DNA of 56,743 nucleotides from Candidatus Methanoperedens sp. (GTDB taxonomy: Archaea; Halobacteriota; Methanosarcinia; Methanosarcinales; Methanoperedenaceae). Below are positions 25,305 through 34,010 of the stretch, one piece after another. Below the pieces are notes generated by a model. It did no database searches. It was not told the DNA's origin and worked only from the letters and a program-made list of their open reading frames with translations. Location: positions 1 through 56,743 of the forward strand of contig JAUSDC010000225.1 in assembly GCA_030650845.1 (NCBI GenBank). The letters are read 5' to 3'. Both the position numbers and the translations under genes were made by a program. Position 1 is the stretch's first letter. Each line of letters starts with the position of its first letter.

Positions 25305-25550
25305 CTACCACGACACGACCCTGTCATACTCAAACAGCATCTGAACTATCCTGTCATACCCCACACATTCATGCTCAGTAACCTTTCTTGCCTTTGCATC
25401 ATCCCTGCAAGCAAAGGCTTTCAACCCGAGTTTCATATACACCGCATCATGCAACAGGAGCAACGCAACATCATTTTCCTTGCTCTGCACGTTTGCTATT
25501 TCAATGGGTGTCGTATCATTCGGGTTCCGGATAATATGGAGTATCTTCAT
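25305..25550 (-). CDS. DsrH/TusB-like protein
   Basis: This 81-aa protein starts MKILHIIRNPND and has the TusB/DsrH pattern: ALLLLHDAVYMKLG and a C-terminal tail ending in Trp (YDRVVSW). TusB/DsrH forms a complex with two DsrE-like subunits in sulfur relay. The ATG at 25550 directly follows the upstream stop; a TTG at 25556 would overlap it. Last gene of a leftward five-gene sulfur operon. Confidence 0.75.
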   Translation of the reverse strand: MKILHIIRNPNDTTPIEIANVQSKENDVALLLLHDAVYMKLGLKAFACRDDAKARKVTEHECVGYDRIVQMLFEYDRVVSW

Positions 25551-25552
25551 GA

Positions 25553-25897
25553 TCAAAATGGAATCACTATATCAGAGCCAGTTAATGTTCTTACTATCTC
25601 ATCCCGTCCTGCCTGCTTAACGTTCGGAACAAGGTTCTTTATCCCTCTTTTTTCAAGTGATGGCTTATCAGCAAGCATTGTGCATTTCATCATCGGTAGA
25701 GCCTCGAACTCCTTTTTCAGCGTCGGCGCGCCTATAAGTTCAGGCGCTGCGGGAGCGGCTGAATAAACCCCATCGTCCATGAAAATGACAGTGACCTTAT
25801 CCTCACGAAGTGTCAACCCTACGCTCATGCGAAGCGCCTCTGCGTTCCTGCGCGTGTTAAACGGAAGGTTCCTTACTATAACTGTGATCTTTTTCAT
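25553..25897 (-). CDS. DsrE/DsrF-like sulfur-relay protein (TusC-like)
   Basis: This 114-aa protein has the DsrE fold: MKKITVIVRNLPF, VTVIFMDDGVYSAAP and KGRI-type helix near the end. Its one cysteine, Cys72 in MMKCTMLADKPSLEKRG, lies near the position where DsrE/TusD proteins carry their persulfide cysteine. Forms part of the operon with a second DsrE paralog just upstream. Confidence 0.75.
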   Translation of the reverse strand: MKKITVIVRNLPFNTRRNAEALRMSVGLTLREDKVTVIFMDDGVYSAAPAAPELIGAPTLKKEFEALPMMKCTMLADKPSLEKRGIKNLVPNVKQAGRDEIVRTLTGSDIVIPF

Positions 25898-25900
25898 AAC

Positions 25901-26203
25901 TCACCCGAAAGATATGAACCTGTCAACTTCACCTGCGATGCAAGCATGGTCGTACTGGCTCCCGAACATGATCCCGTCCACCTTCTGGACACTTCGCTGC
26001 TCTGCGTTCAGAGCACATACTGCGATCCTAACACCCTTATCCGCAAGTTGTGCGAACTCTTTTTTTTGGACATTATACACGCCGTCGTACATCAAGAAAA
26101 TAGATACGTCATGCCCCTGCTCTCGCGCAGACCTGCTTAAAGAAATAACAGTATTGGTATTCTCATTCTCAGGGCTTGAGGTCAAAAGTATCCCGAGCTT
26201 CAT
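25901..26203 (-). CDS. DsrE-family sulfur-relay protein (TusD-like)
   Basis: This 100-aa protein begins MKLGILLTSSPENENTNTVI and contains VSIFLMYDGVYNV and GVRIAVCALNAEQR with Cys63 at the expected persulfide position, plus Cys87 in QYDHACIAG. It resembles TusD/DsrE subunits, which receive sulfur from TusA. It overlaps the tusA gene by four bases and lies three bases from the second DsrE-like gene. Confidence 0.78.
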   Translation of the reverse strand: MKLGILLTSSPENENTNTVISLSRSAREQGHDVSIFLMYDGVYNVQKKEFAQLADKGVRIAVCALNAEQRSVQKVDGIMFGSQYDHACIAGEVDRFISFG

Positions 26204-26424
26204 GCCTTGCGGATCCTCACTATCCAGAGATGTTCATCCCTTTTCTCAATCCCCAGTATCTTATGTCCTTCATTTTTCAGGCTCCTGGGAACGTTCTCCA
26301 CTGCAGGAGCATGGTCAAATGTCACGATAAGTTCATCTCCGCATTCGATCTCTTCAAGTTTAAGTTTTGTCTTAACGAAAGTATAAGGGCATACCTCGCC
26401 CCTCAGATCAAGTTCTGTTGTCAT
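26200..26424 (-). CDS. TusA/SirA-like sulfurtransferase
   Basis: This protein of about 74 aa has the TusA signature CPYTFVKTKLKLEEIECGDEL, with the persulfide-carrying cysteine in the CPxx motif near residue 12 (starting from MTTELDLRGEVCP). TusA accepts sulfur from a cysteine desulfurase and hands it to DsrE-type partners, here encoded just downstream. I place the start at the ATG at 26424, three bases after the stop of the MoeB-like gene, with GGTGA before it; an upstream in-frame ATG at 26442 would overlap that gene. Confidence 0.85.
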   Translation of the reverse strand: MTTELDLRGEVCPYTFVKTKLKLEEIECGDELIVTFDHAPAVENVPRSLKNEGHKILGIEKRDEHLWIVRIRKA

Positions 26425-26426
26425 AT

Positions 26427-27236
26427 TCACCAAATCCTGCATGAATCTCCGTATATCTCTTCCTGTATAGATGTTATCTTTGGCTTTTCACCGCATACAG
26501 GGCATTCCTTGTTCCAGCGCATTTTGATCTCATCAAAGCTCATGTTGAGAGCATCATAATAAACAAGCCTGCCAACGAGCAGTTCCCCTATGCCAAGCAG
26601 GTATTTTACGACCTCGGTCGCCTGGATAACGCCGATGATTCCAGGCAAAACACCAAGTACGCCAGCTTCCTGGCAACTGGGCACCATCCCCGGTGGTGGC
26701 GCATGTTCGAACAGACAGCGGTAGCATGGTCCTTTGTGTGGTATTATCGTGGTAACCTGTCCCTCGAACCTGTAGATGCTGCCGTGTGACAGCGGTTTGT
26801 CAAGGAGCACGCACGCATCGTTCACAAGATATCTCGTAGCGAAGTTGTCAGAGCCGTCAACTATAATATCATATTCCTTGAAAATAGCCTCAACATTTTT
26901 GGCATTCAGCCGTTCGATGTAGGTATTTACCTGTATGTCAGGATTAAGATTGTTAACGAACTGCTTTGCAGACTCCACCTTGTGCATTCCAACATTTCCG
27001 CCGTGGATGACCTGCCTCTGAAGGTTGCTCAGGTCAACTGTATCATCATCTATGATCCCAAGCGTCCCTATTCCAGCCGCTGCAAGGTATTCGATTATTG
27101 GCGCGCCAAGACCACCTGCGCCTATACATAGCACCTTTGATGAAAGTAGTTTTTTCTGGCCTTTTCCGCCCACTTCGGGCAATATGATGTGACGCGAGTA
27201 TCGCTTTATCTGTTCTTCGCTGAATCCGCCTAACAT
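26427..27236 (-). CDS. moeB: MoeB/ThiF-like E1 adenylyltransferase
   Basis: This 269-aa protein is an E1-type enzyme that adenylates the C-terminal glycine of a ubiquitin-like sulfur carrier. It has the ATP site GAGGLGAPIIEYLAAAG (about 38-54), DDDTVDLSNLQRQ, VDGSDNFATRYLVND, two zinc-type CxxC pairs (CYRC and CPVC), and the catalytic-cysteine region VPSCQEAGVLGVLPG. No rhodanese domain is attached. I use the ATG at 27236, preceded by AGGTGA; a GTG at 27245 is also in frame. First gene of the sulfur-relay operon; no MoaD/ThiS/SAMP gene is adjacent. Confidence 0.85.
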   Translation of the reverse strand: MLGGFSEEQIKRYSRHIILPEVGGKGQKKLLSSKVLCIGAGGLGAPIIEYLAAAGIGTLGIIDDDTVDLSNLQRQVIHGGNVGMHKVESAKQFVNNLNPDIQVNTYIERLNAKNVEAIFKEYDIIVDGSDNFATRYLVNDACVLLDKPLSHGSIYRFEGQVTTIIPHKGPCYRCLFEHAPPPGMVPSCQEAGVLGVLPGIIGVIQATEVVKYLLGIGELLVGRLVYYDALNMSFDEIKMRWNKECPVCGEKPKITSIQEEIYGDSCRIW

Positions 27237-27330
27237 TTTTTTCACCTGATTATTATTGACTCATTATTACTGGGAGTATTATTTATCCAACTAAAGTATT
27301 ACTACCATAAATAATTTTTGGTTATTTTCA

Positions 27331-28407
27331 TTACAGCATCTGGAACGGCACAGGGGTGATGCACAGCAGTCCCAGGACAAATGTGAGAATCCCAATTACC
27401 ATTCTCTTACTGTCAAGCGGTATATCGTCATTGAGTGGTCTGGGATGGCCGCCGGCAGAAAAAAAGAGCAAAAGCGCGCTCCAGAATATCCACATGAAAC
27501 CATCTGTTTTCATGAATATTATCAGGTAAGCTCCTATAAAGAATAGAACAGCGGGCAGAACCGCTGAAACAAGGGATGCTTTTTCGCCGATCATGGCGCG
27601 AAGGACATGACCGCCATCCAGCTGCCCTGCAGGGATCAGGTTCAGGGCTGTCACAAGCATCCCAGCCCAGCCTGCAAAAGCGATAGGATTCATGGCAGAT
27701 GAATCCGGGATGGGAAAAAAGCTCATTATGAACTCGAAAAGAGGCGGTATGCCAAGAGCAATAGCACCTTCTTTAGGGGTAAATTGAAGCGGTGGCTGAA
27801 GAAGACCGATGACCGTGACTATCACGGATGCAATAAGCCCTATCAGAGGACCAGAAACTCCAACATCGAACAGGGCTTTTCTGCCCGGTATCGGACCCCT
27901 GTGCTTGATAATAGCCCCCATTGTCCCGATAAGGCTGGGGAATGGTATGAAATAGGGCAGAGAGGTTTGCATCCCATGCTTTTTCGCAACAAAATAGTGT
28001 CCTGCTTCATGCGCTCCAAGCACTGTCATAATGGCTATTGAGAACGGGATCCCCTGCAAAACGCTAGAAGGATTGTTTTCAATATCTGCTCCGTAAAGCA
28101 ATGAACCCACAAGCATTGTAGTAAAAAATGTGGCGATCATCAGAACAACATTTATCCATCTGCGCTCTTTGACCGGAGCAAATGGGGACGCCACAAGGAC
28201 ATGCTCGCCAAGATCATATTTCATCGAGAATTCAAAACCCTTTTGCGAAAAAACTGACCACAATTCCTCATATATTGATTTGATATCCTTTTTCGGACTT
28301 CCGAAAAAATATATCCTGCCCTCATGCTCCTGTATTTCATATATAGAGAATAATGGGCTTATCTTTTGCTCAAGTTCATCAACAACATTTTCTTGATGTT
28401 CATTCAT
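27331..28407 (-). CDS. site-2 protease family membrane metalloprotease (M50)
   Basis: This 358-aa intramembrane zinc protease has the HExxH motif as HEAGH (133-137) and the second active-site motif NLIPAGQLDGGH (256-267) with Asp264. It has about seven membrane spans and a 75-residue soluble N-terminus. Relatives cut membrane-anchored regulators. It lies just downstream of an ABC transporter pair transcribed in the same direction, so may be co-expressed with it. Confidence 0.88.
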   Translation of the reverse strand: MNEHQENVVDELEQKISPLFSIYEIQEHEGRIYFFGSPKKDIKSIYEELWSVFSQKGFEFSMKYDLGEHVLVASPFAPVKERRWINVVLMIATFFTTMLVGSLLYGADIENNPSSVLQGIPFSIAIMTVLGAHEAGHYFVAKKHGMQTSLPYFIPFPSLIGTMGAIIKHRGPIPGRKALFDVGVSGPLIGLIASVIVTVIGLLQPPLQFTPKEGAIALGIPPLFEFIMSFFPIPDSSAMNPIAFAGWAGMLVTALNLIPAGQLDGGHVLRAMIGEKASLVSAVLPAVLFFIGAYLIIFMKTDGFMWIFWSALLLFFSAGGHPRPLNDDIPLDSKRMVIGILTFVLGLLCITPVPFQML

Positions 28408-28412
28408 TTATC

Positions 28413-29351
28413 TCAATATTCTAAATCCTTCTTAATGAATATACCCATGCCAAGTAAAAACAATATCACAGAAGCAGATACCAGTGAGTATAGATAGTAA
28501 ATAAAGACAGAAGGTTGATAAACTGACATCAATTCAGCAGTAAAAGGAGATATCCATGTCAGTTTTTCAAGATAAAACAGGATATCCGTATTGCTATTGG
28601 TAAGGTTCATCATGAATTCAAGGAAAGGTATCAAGATCCATAGAGATGTCAGAAGCGAACAAACCGTTACCACTTTAGTTCCTGTCCATGAAGCCTTCTT
28701 CTCGTTCTTGAACAATGCAGAAAATAACATTCCTGCTGATATAAATAACACAGCATTGACCAGCAATATCTGAAGTACCAGTATTCCTGCGTCATATGTT
28801 GAATATACTGAAAGGAAGAGCGACGAGAAAATCAATTCTGTTATTAAATAAAATAAAATTATCATCGGAAGTGTTGCAAGTATCAGCCCTGTGAACTTTG
28901 CAAGATATATCGAGGATCGTGTTTGAGGACTTGTTGCCATGATGTACAGCGTCTTTTTCTCCTCTTCTCCTGTGATGGTCGTGCTTGCTTTTTTTATGAC
29001 ATGGCCGCTCATGTAGGTGAGACTTAGCATAAGAGGGAATAATATGAAGAATATTACACCGATAGAGAACGGAAAAACCATTGAAGGGATCTTCCCTGAC
29101 ATGACCTCGGATACCGAAGATACTGCAAAGGATACTGTATATAGCAAAATTTCGGTCATGGGATTATTTGCATATTTTAATGTCATGAGAGACCTGTCGA
29201 TGCTGATATCCACATATTTTTCTGCAAAAACAAAATATGTTGAAATAAGAACCAGCACAGTGAACCAGAAATACGCTGGCAAAAAGCCTTTTATCAGGCG
29301 CCTTGTTTCAGTGTTTACGATGGAAATGAATCCAGTAATTTGAGAAGTCAT
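28413..29351 (-). CDS. ABC-2 type transporter permease
   Basis: This 312-aa protein has six or so membrane spans (about 25-45, 75-110, 160-195, 205-230, 235-255, 280-305), a large N-terminal loop and no ATP-binding site. The layout fits ABC-2 permeases that export lipids, drugs or antibiotics, or Na+. It starts two bases after the ATPase gene and is probably its partner. Substrate unknown. Confidence 0.8.
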   Translation of the reverse strand: MTSQITGFISIVNTETRRLIKGFLPAYFWFTVLVLISTYFVFAEKYVDISIDRSLMTLKYANNPMTEILLYTVSFAVSSVSEVMSGKIPSMVFPFSIGVIFFILFPLMLSLTYMSGHVIKKASTTITGEEEKKTLYIMATSPQTRSSIYLAKFTGLILATLPMIILFYLITELIFSSLFLSVYSTYDAGILVLQILLVNAVLFISAGMLFSALFKNEKKASWTGTKVVTVCSLLTSLWILIPFLEFMMNLTNSNTDILFYLEKLTWISPFTAELMSVYQPSVFIYYLYSLVSASVILFLLGMGIFIKKDLEY

Positions 29352-29353
29352 AT

Positions 29354-30247
29354 TTATTTCTCCAAAGGATGTAACTTCGCAAAAATATCATCTATCGAGA
29401 GCTTTACAGGTCTTGCGTCTTTGATATCCGCGGCATTGGCTGCAGCCCTGATAATACCCGGGATCTCATGATCGTTCTCATAATGCACATATATCGATTC
29501 ACCGCTGACGGTTACCTTTGCTCCTTTCTTTTCAAGTTCAAAAAGCAGTTTCTGGGTCTGTCCAGTATCTAAGAGTTTGATCTCAATGGCTCCTTTTCCT
29601 AACTGCTGTCTTATGATTGCCATTTCACCGTCTACTACATTAGAGCCGTTTTTCATCACCGTCACGCTATTGCATAATCCATCCGCGATATCAAGGTCCT
29701 GCCCCGTGAGAAGGACTGTCTTGTTCGAAGCAAGAAGGAACTCTTTGATCCTTTTTTGCGATACCGGGTCAAGACCCGCCAGAGGTTCATCCAGCAATAA
29801 AATAGAGGGATCATGAACAAAAGCCATCGCAAATGCAACGTTCTTTTCCATTACCTGTGAGAAGCGATTAAGCTTCTGGTCTGCAACAGCTTCAAGCCCG
29901 GTTTGCTTCATTATGCTTTCAATAATGGGCGCGTCATGTATCCCATGAAGTGATGCAGCAAAAGTTACAAGTTCCCTGGCTGTCCGATCGTTCGGAAGAT
30001 GAGGCGTCTTTGGAACAAAGCCGATCATTTTCCTGATCTGGATACCCTTTGACAACGGGACATCATTAATTGTGACCTCGCCAGAGTCGGGCCTGACGAG
30101 TGTTGAAAGAATCCTGAGCATAGTGGTCTTTCCGCAAGCTTCAGGACCTATGAGCCCATGTATCGTACCTTTTTTTACATTAATGTCAAGGTCTATTATT
30201 GCTCTTATTTTTCCATATTTCTTATTAAGCTTGCGTGCGACTATCAT
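29354..30247 (-). CDS. ABC transporter ATP-binding protein with degenerate signature
   Basis: This 297-aa ATPase has a good Walker A (GPEACGKTT, 34-42) and Walker B (LLLDEP, 150-155, with Glu154) followed by the D-loop LAGLDP. Two normally strict motifs are altered: the LSGGQ signature reads NRFSQVMEKN (127-136), and the switch histidine is replaced by glutamine in TGQDLDIADG (Gln183). ATP hydrolysis may be impaired or work differently. It precedes the permease gene by two bases. The C-terminus adds a 90-residue domain as in many ABC-2 ATPases. Confidence 0.85.
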   Translation of the reverse strand: MIVARKLNKKYGKIRAIIDLDINVKKGTIHGLIGPEACGKTTMLRILSTLVRPDSGEVTINDVPLSKGIQIRKMIGFVPKTPHLPNDRTARELVTFAASLHGIHDAPIIESIMKQTGLEAVADQKLNRFSQVMEKNVAFAMAFVHDPSILLLDEPLAGLDPVSQKRIKEFLLASNKTVLLTGQDLDIADGLCNSVTVMKNGSNVVDGEMAIIRQQLGKGAIEIKLLDTGQTQKLLFELEKKGAKVTVSGESIYVHYENDHEIPGIIRAAANAADIKDARPVKLSIDDIFAKLHPLEK

Positions 30248-30646
30248 TTATCCCCGTACCAGAGGAACGAATTTCGTGCCGTAATACAGCATTCCTTTAT
30301 CACTTTCCTCACCCAGCTTTCTGAAAGCCGATCTTACCTTCATACCTATATGGATATCTTTATGATCGCATATCACCTGTGATGTAAGGTGGGGACCTTC
30401 ATTCAGTTTGATTATCGCCAGTATGTAAGGGGTCTGTTTCTCAAAATCCTTTGTAGAGCTATGTATTATTGTGTAAGTAACAACTTCGCCTAACCCTTTA
30501 AATTTAAAAGGCACCGTCCTGCTGCTGCGTCTGCATTTAGGACACAGGTTCCTTGGTGGATAGTGGTATTCACCGCATTTTTCACAATGCGTTCCGATGA
30601 GGTTATACAGGTTTTTGAGCCGTCTCCAGAATCTTGCAACTGTCAT
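30248..30646 (-). CDS. DUF35 zinc-ribbon/OB-fold protein of the acetoacetyl-CoA thiolase/HMG-CoA synthase complex
   Basis: This 132-aa protein has a zinc ribbon with Cys21, Cys24, Cys35 and Cys38 (HCEKCGEYHYPPRNLCPKC) and a DUF35 OB-fold (VVTYTIIHSSTKDFEKQTPYI). In archaea this scaffold binds acetyl-CoA thiolase and HMG-CoA synthase and shuttles the CoA intermediate. It follows the thiolase gene by two bases, in the order synthase, thiolase, DUF35. It starts one base after the ABC ATPase begins, which means the two operons abut. Confidence 0.92.
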   Translation of the reverse strand: MTVARFWRRLKNLYNLIGTHCEKCGEYHYPPRNLCPKCRRSSRTVPFKFKGLGEVVTYTIIHSSTKDFEKQTPYILAIIKLNEGPHLTSQVICDHKDIHIGMKVRSAFRKLGEESDKGMLYYGTKFVPLVRG

Positions 30647-30648
30647 GT

Positions 30649-31812
30649 TTACCTCCCGAATATATGAATAACTGCAGTGCCGCCTGAGCCTCCCACGTTA
30701 TGGGTAAGACCTATCTCTGCGCCGTCGATCTGGCGTTTTCCAGCCTCGCCGCGAAGCTGCAATACCACCTCCACGGCCTGCTTGACGCCTGTTGCTCCAA
30801 CAGGATGACCGCATGCCTTGAGTCCTCCGGACGTATTAATGGGAATCTTTCCTCCGATAGCGGTCATGCCTTCAATGGAAGCTTTTCCGCCTTCTCCTTT
30901 TTTCACGAACCCCAGATCTTCTATGGCACAGATCTCTGCAATAGTGAAGCAGTCATGCACTTCTGCAAAATCGATATCTTTAGATGTCAAATTTGCCATC
31001 TTATATGCTCTTTTTGCGGCAGCTACCGTTGCATCGATCGTGGTTATGTCCGGCCTGTCGTGAAGCGAAAGCGTTCCACTTGCCTGGGCTGAAGCTTTTA
31101 CATATATGGGGGTGTCAGTGAACTTTTTTGCGATCTCTGCTGGCGCAAGAACGACCGCCGCAGCGCCGTCTGAGATCGGTGAGCAGTCAAAGACATGCAG
31201 AGGGTCTGCCACCATGACAGAATTTAGAACTGCATCTATGGATATCTCATTCTGGAACTGTGCTTTCGGGTTCATTGTCCCGTTATGGTGGTTCTTGACA
31301 GCCACGGAAGCAAGCTGTTCGCTCGTTGTGCCGTATTTATGCATGTGAAGCCGGGCTATCATGGCATAAAGCCCTGGAAATGTGGCGCCCATTACGCCTT
31401 CCCATTCCCTGTCCGCTGCTGCAGCAAGGGCATCCGTTGTGGTCTCAACATCCACATCTGTCATTTTTTCAGCTCCGCCAGCTATCACGATATCGTGATA
31501 ACCTGATGCTACTGCAATGATGCCCTGCCGCAGGGCAAGACCGCCTGAGGCGCATGCCGCCTCAACACGCGTTGAGGGGATATGAAAGCCTGCAAGACCC
31601 GAATAATCCGCGATCAGTGAGCCTATATGCTCCTGTTCGATGAATCGTCCTCCGCTCATGTTCCCTACATAGAGCGCATCAATCTTTCCTCCCTGGACGT
31701 TAGCATCCTCTAATGCAGAAACTCCTGCCTCTACAAAAATATCCCTGAATGATCTATCCCACAACTCGCCGAATTCTGTACATCCGACTCCTATAATTGC
31801 TACATCACGCAT
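30649..31812 (-). CDS. acetyl-CoA C-acetyltransferase (archaeal thiolase)
   Basis: This 387-aa enzyme condenses two acetyl-CoA to acetoacetyl-CoA, the first step of the mevalonate pathway for archaeal lipids. It has the thiolase cysteine Cys87 in VEAACASGG, the motif [12 protein letters not shown], and [13 protein letters not shown] near the C-terminus with the catalytic histidine. It is a non-degradative archaeal type. Lies nine bases after HMG-CoA synthase. Confidence 0.94.
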   Translation of the reverse strand: MRDVAIIGVGCTEFGELWDRSFRDIFVEAGVSALEDANVQGGKIDALYVGNMSGGRFIEQEHIGSLIADYSGLAGFHIPSTRVEAACASGGLALRQGIIAVASGYHDIVIAGGAEKMTDVDVETTTDALAAAADREWEGVMGATFPGLYAMIARLHMHKYGTTSEQLASVAVKNHHNGTMNPKAQFQNEISIDAVLNSVMVADPLHVFDCSPISDGAAAVVLAPAEIAKKFTDTPIYVKASAQASGTLSLHDRPDITTIDATVAAAKRAYKMANLTSKDIDFAEVHDCFTIAEICAIEDLGFVKKGEGGKASIEGMTAIGGKIPINTSGGLKACGHPVGATGVKQAVEVVLQLRGEAGKRQIDGAEIGLTHNVGGSGGTAVIHIFGR

Positions 31813-31821
31813 TTTTTTACC

Positions 31822-32862
31822 TCACAACTTGATCTTCCCTTTATGTTTCGCATAGGTCGCATAGTCGACATATATGGGGTTTGCCAGCAGCTCTTCCACG
31901 CTTGGCGCCCCATTCCTTGTCTCATCTATCCTGTCAGTCACGCTGAAGCTGAAAGCATCGCTACCCGCACCTGAGCCAAAAGCTGTCATGAATATCCTGT
32001 CGCCAGGTTTTGCGATGTCAAGAGTAGCTGCAAGTCCCATCATACATGAACCTGAATATGTGTTCCCCAGGCGCGATACCACAAGTCCGGGTTTTATCTG
32101 TTCACCTGAGAATCCCAGCATTTTTGCAACACGTGTTGGGAATTTACCGTTTGGCTGGTGGAATATTGCATACTTATAATCAGATGGCTTTGTACCCATG
32201 CGTTCCATAAGACCTCTGGCTGCAGAGGTCACATGTTTGAAATAACCAGGTTCTCCAGTAAAACGCCCTCCGTGTTCAGGATATGGCTTTCCTTCTCTTC
32301 TCCAGAAATCTGGTGTATCAGTAGTAAATGAATATGTTGATTCTATTTTTGCCAGGATGTTCTCTTTCCCTATTATGTACGCCACACCGCCTGCGGCGGC
32401 TGTATATTCAAGAGCGTCCCCGGGTGCGCCCTGAGAAACATCTGCGCCTATTGCCAATCCCAGTTCGATCATGTCCGATTCTGTCATCCCGACACATGCC
32501 TGCATGGCAGCAGTACCTGCTTTACAGGCGAACTCAAAATCAGCAGCTGTAAGGTTGGGCGTTGCACCTATTGCTTCTGCAACGATCGTACTTGTTGGTT
32601 TTACAGCATAAGGATGGCTTTCTGAACCTGTGAATACAGCCCCTATTTTTTCAGGGTTCACGTTTGCACGGTTAACTGCATTTCGCGCAGCTTCCACCGC
32701 GATCGTGATGGTATCTTCGTCCATGTCAGGAACGGATTTTTCATAAACCATCAATCCGTCAATGATACTGTTCGGATTGTCGCCCCATACTTTGGCGATC
32801 TCTTCTATCTTAATTCTATAGCGCGGTATGTAAGCGCCATATGACACTATTCCGGATTTCAT
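31822..32862 (-). CDS. hydroxymethylglutaryl-CoA synthase
   Basis: This 346-aa enzyme joins acetyl-CoA and acetoacetyl-CoA to give HMG-CoA. The catalytic residues are visible: Glu81 in [13 protein letters not shown], Cys113 in [10 protein letters not shown], and His235 in [19 protein letters not shown]-terminal [17 protein letters not shown] is typical. It forms the known complex with the thiolase and DUF35 protein. A transcriptional regulator lies just upstream in the same direction. Confidence 0.95.
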   Translation of the reverse strand: MKSGIVSYGAYIPRYRIKIEEIAKVWGDNPNSIIDGLMVYEKSVPDMDEDTITIAVEAARNAVNRANVNPEKIGAVFTGSESHPYAVKPTSTIVAEAIGATPNLTAADFEFACKAGTAAMQACVGMTESDMIELGLAIGADVSQGAPGDALEYTAAAGGVAYIIGKENILAKIESTYSFTTDTPDFWRREGKPYPEHGGRFTGEPGYFKHVTSAARGLMERMGTKPSDYKYAIFHQPNGKFPTRVAKMLGFSGEQIKPGLVVSRLGNTYSGSCMMGLAATLDIAKPGDRIFMTAFGSGAGSDAFSFSVTDRIDETRNGAPSVEELLANPIYVDYATYAKHKGKIKL

Positions 32863-32898
32863 TTTTTAACCTCAATCTCGTTTGAAATTTTAAAAAAA

Positions 32899-33684
32899 CT
32901 AATGTTTGTTATCGTAGGATTGCAGAGCCAGGATCAGCTCATTTAATGGCATTACTGTAGCGATAAGTGGCACCCTCTCAATTTCTGCGATCTTGATTGC
33001 TATCGGATCGACCTCTGCAGCTGGAAGACCGTGGAGCACTATTAAACCAGGTTTCAGATTCGTCACTCTCAGCGCTACCATTGGGGATCTGCCTGTTGAT
33101 ATCCTGGTATATACCATTGCTCTTTCTGAACTCCATCCGTACAGCTTCTGGAACTCATTGTAGGAAAGTTGCAGGATTGCTTTTAAGCTATCGATAACTG
33201 TGTATCCGTACAATGGTTTGATGTGTTCGGCAGAAGGAATGTAAACCACATCTGCCTGTAGCAGTTTTCTCATCTCTTCCACAGATATCGGTGAAAGATA
33301 TTCATGAATATCATAGATGGCATTTGTGGTGACATCACCACGCAGTATGCCCTCGTAAGAACGGATCTTAGCTCCGCCACGAGCTACGTCCATGTCAAGG
33401 ATCGCATCAACTATCTTACTCACTATAAAGATGCCGGGGGATTTTCTTCTGCCGCTCTCGTAGTCGCTGATCACAGATGGTGAAACTTTCAGGAACGATG
33501 CAAGGTCTGTCTGGGATATCTCAAAAGCAGTACGCCATTTTTTTAATGTCTCGCCGGGATTATCGGATAATGTTATTTCCCCTGCCATTTTTTCGGCAAG
33601 CTTGTGCCTGAGATCTTCATATGTAGCATTTATGCCAGATGCCACCGGGGCAGGCAAAGAAGCAATGGCTGTGTTTTCAGTCAT
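32899..33684 (-). CDS. helix-turn-helix regulator upstream of HMG-CoA synthase
   Basis: This 261-aa protein contains a Cro/C1-type helix-turn-helix (KKWRTAFEISQTDLASFLKV to SDYESGRRKSPG, about residues 48-83) followed by a 150-residue conserved archaeal domain (AILQLSYNEFQKLYGWSSERAMVYTRI, LIVLHGLPAAEVDPIAIKIAE). It is the archaeal regulator commonly next to HMG-CoA synthase, and may control mevalonate synthesis. I start at 33684 (MTENTAIAS); an upstream ATG at 33714 falls in the probable TATA box TTTTATATG. Confidence 0.82.
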   Translation of the reverse strand: MTENTAIASLPAPVASGINATYEDLRHKLAEKMAGEITLSDNPGETLKKWRTAFEISQTDLASFLKVSPSVISDYESGRRKSPGIFIVSKIVDAILDMDVARGGAKIRSYEGILRGDVTTNAIYDIHEYLSPISVEEMRKLLQADVVYIPSAEHIKPLYGYTVIDSLKAILQLSYNEFQKLYGWSSERAMVYTRISTGRSPMVALRVTNLKPGLIVLHGLPAAEVDPIAIKIAEIERVPLIATVMPLNELILALQSYDNKH

Positions 33685-33723
33685 ATAAGTTAATGGGTAA
33701 CGATGTAGTAGCATATAAAACTA

Positions 33724-33751
33724 ACGAAGAGCACTTCGTCAAATAACGAAG
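33724..33751. promoter_or_regulatory. operator-like repeat of the HMG-CoA synthase regulator
   Basis: ACGAAG (33724-33729) is perfectly inverted as CTTCGT (33734-33739) with a 4-base spacer, and AACGAAG recurs at 33745-33751. The array lies just upstream of the TATA-like box for the regulator gene, the position for an autoregulatory operator. Confidence 0.45.
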
Positions 33752-33842
33752 TTCAGAAAAGGTCAAATACTGACAGGATATTTAAGGGATGCACCCGTTG
33801 ATGAACCTTGAAAAAAAAGGACGGTCGGGTTCAGCAAAATGA

Positions 33843-33917
33843 GGGGCCGTAGGGTAGCCTGGTCCATCCTTCATGCTTGGGGTGCATGAGACCTGAGTTC
33901 AAATCTCAGCGGCCCCA
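33843..33917 (+). tRNA. tRNA-Pro (anticodon GGG)
   Basis: Acceptor GGGGCCG/CGGCCCC with discriminator A, anticodon arm CATGC-TTGGGGT-GCATG giving GGG, T-arm CTGAG-TTCAAAT-CTCAG. CCA is not encoded. Confidence 0.95.
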
Positions 33918-33931
33918 TATAGTAGATAAAC

Positions 33932-33997
33932 AACGAACTAAACGAACTCCATACGAACTCACGCCATCGGAGTTCGTTTTGAGTTCGTACAAGTTCG
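33932..33997. repeat. CGAACT-type hairpin element after tRNA-Pro
   Basis: CGAACT occurs at 33934, 33943 and 33954 on the left; its inverse AGTTCG occurs at 33971, 33982 and 33992 on the right. The spacing is 9-11 nt, so the whole folds as an interrupted hairpin. It starts 15 bases after the tRNA. Confidence 0.65.
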
Positions 33998-34010
33998 CTG
34001 CTAACATATA

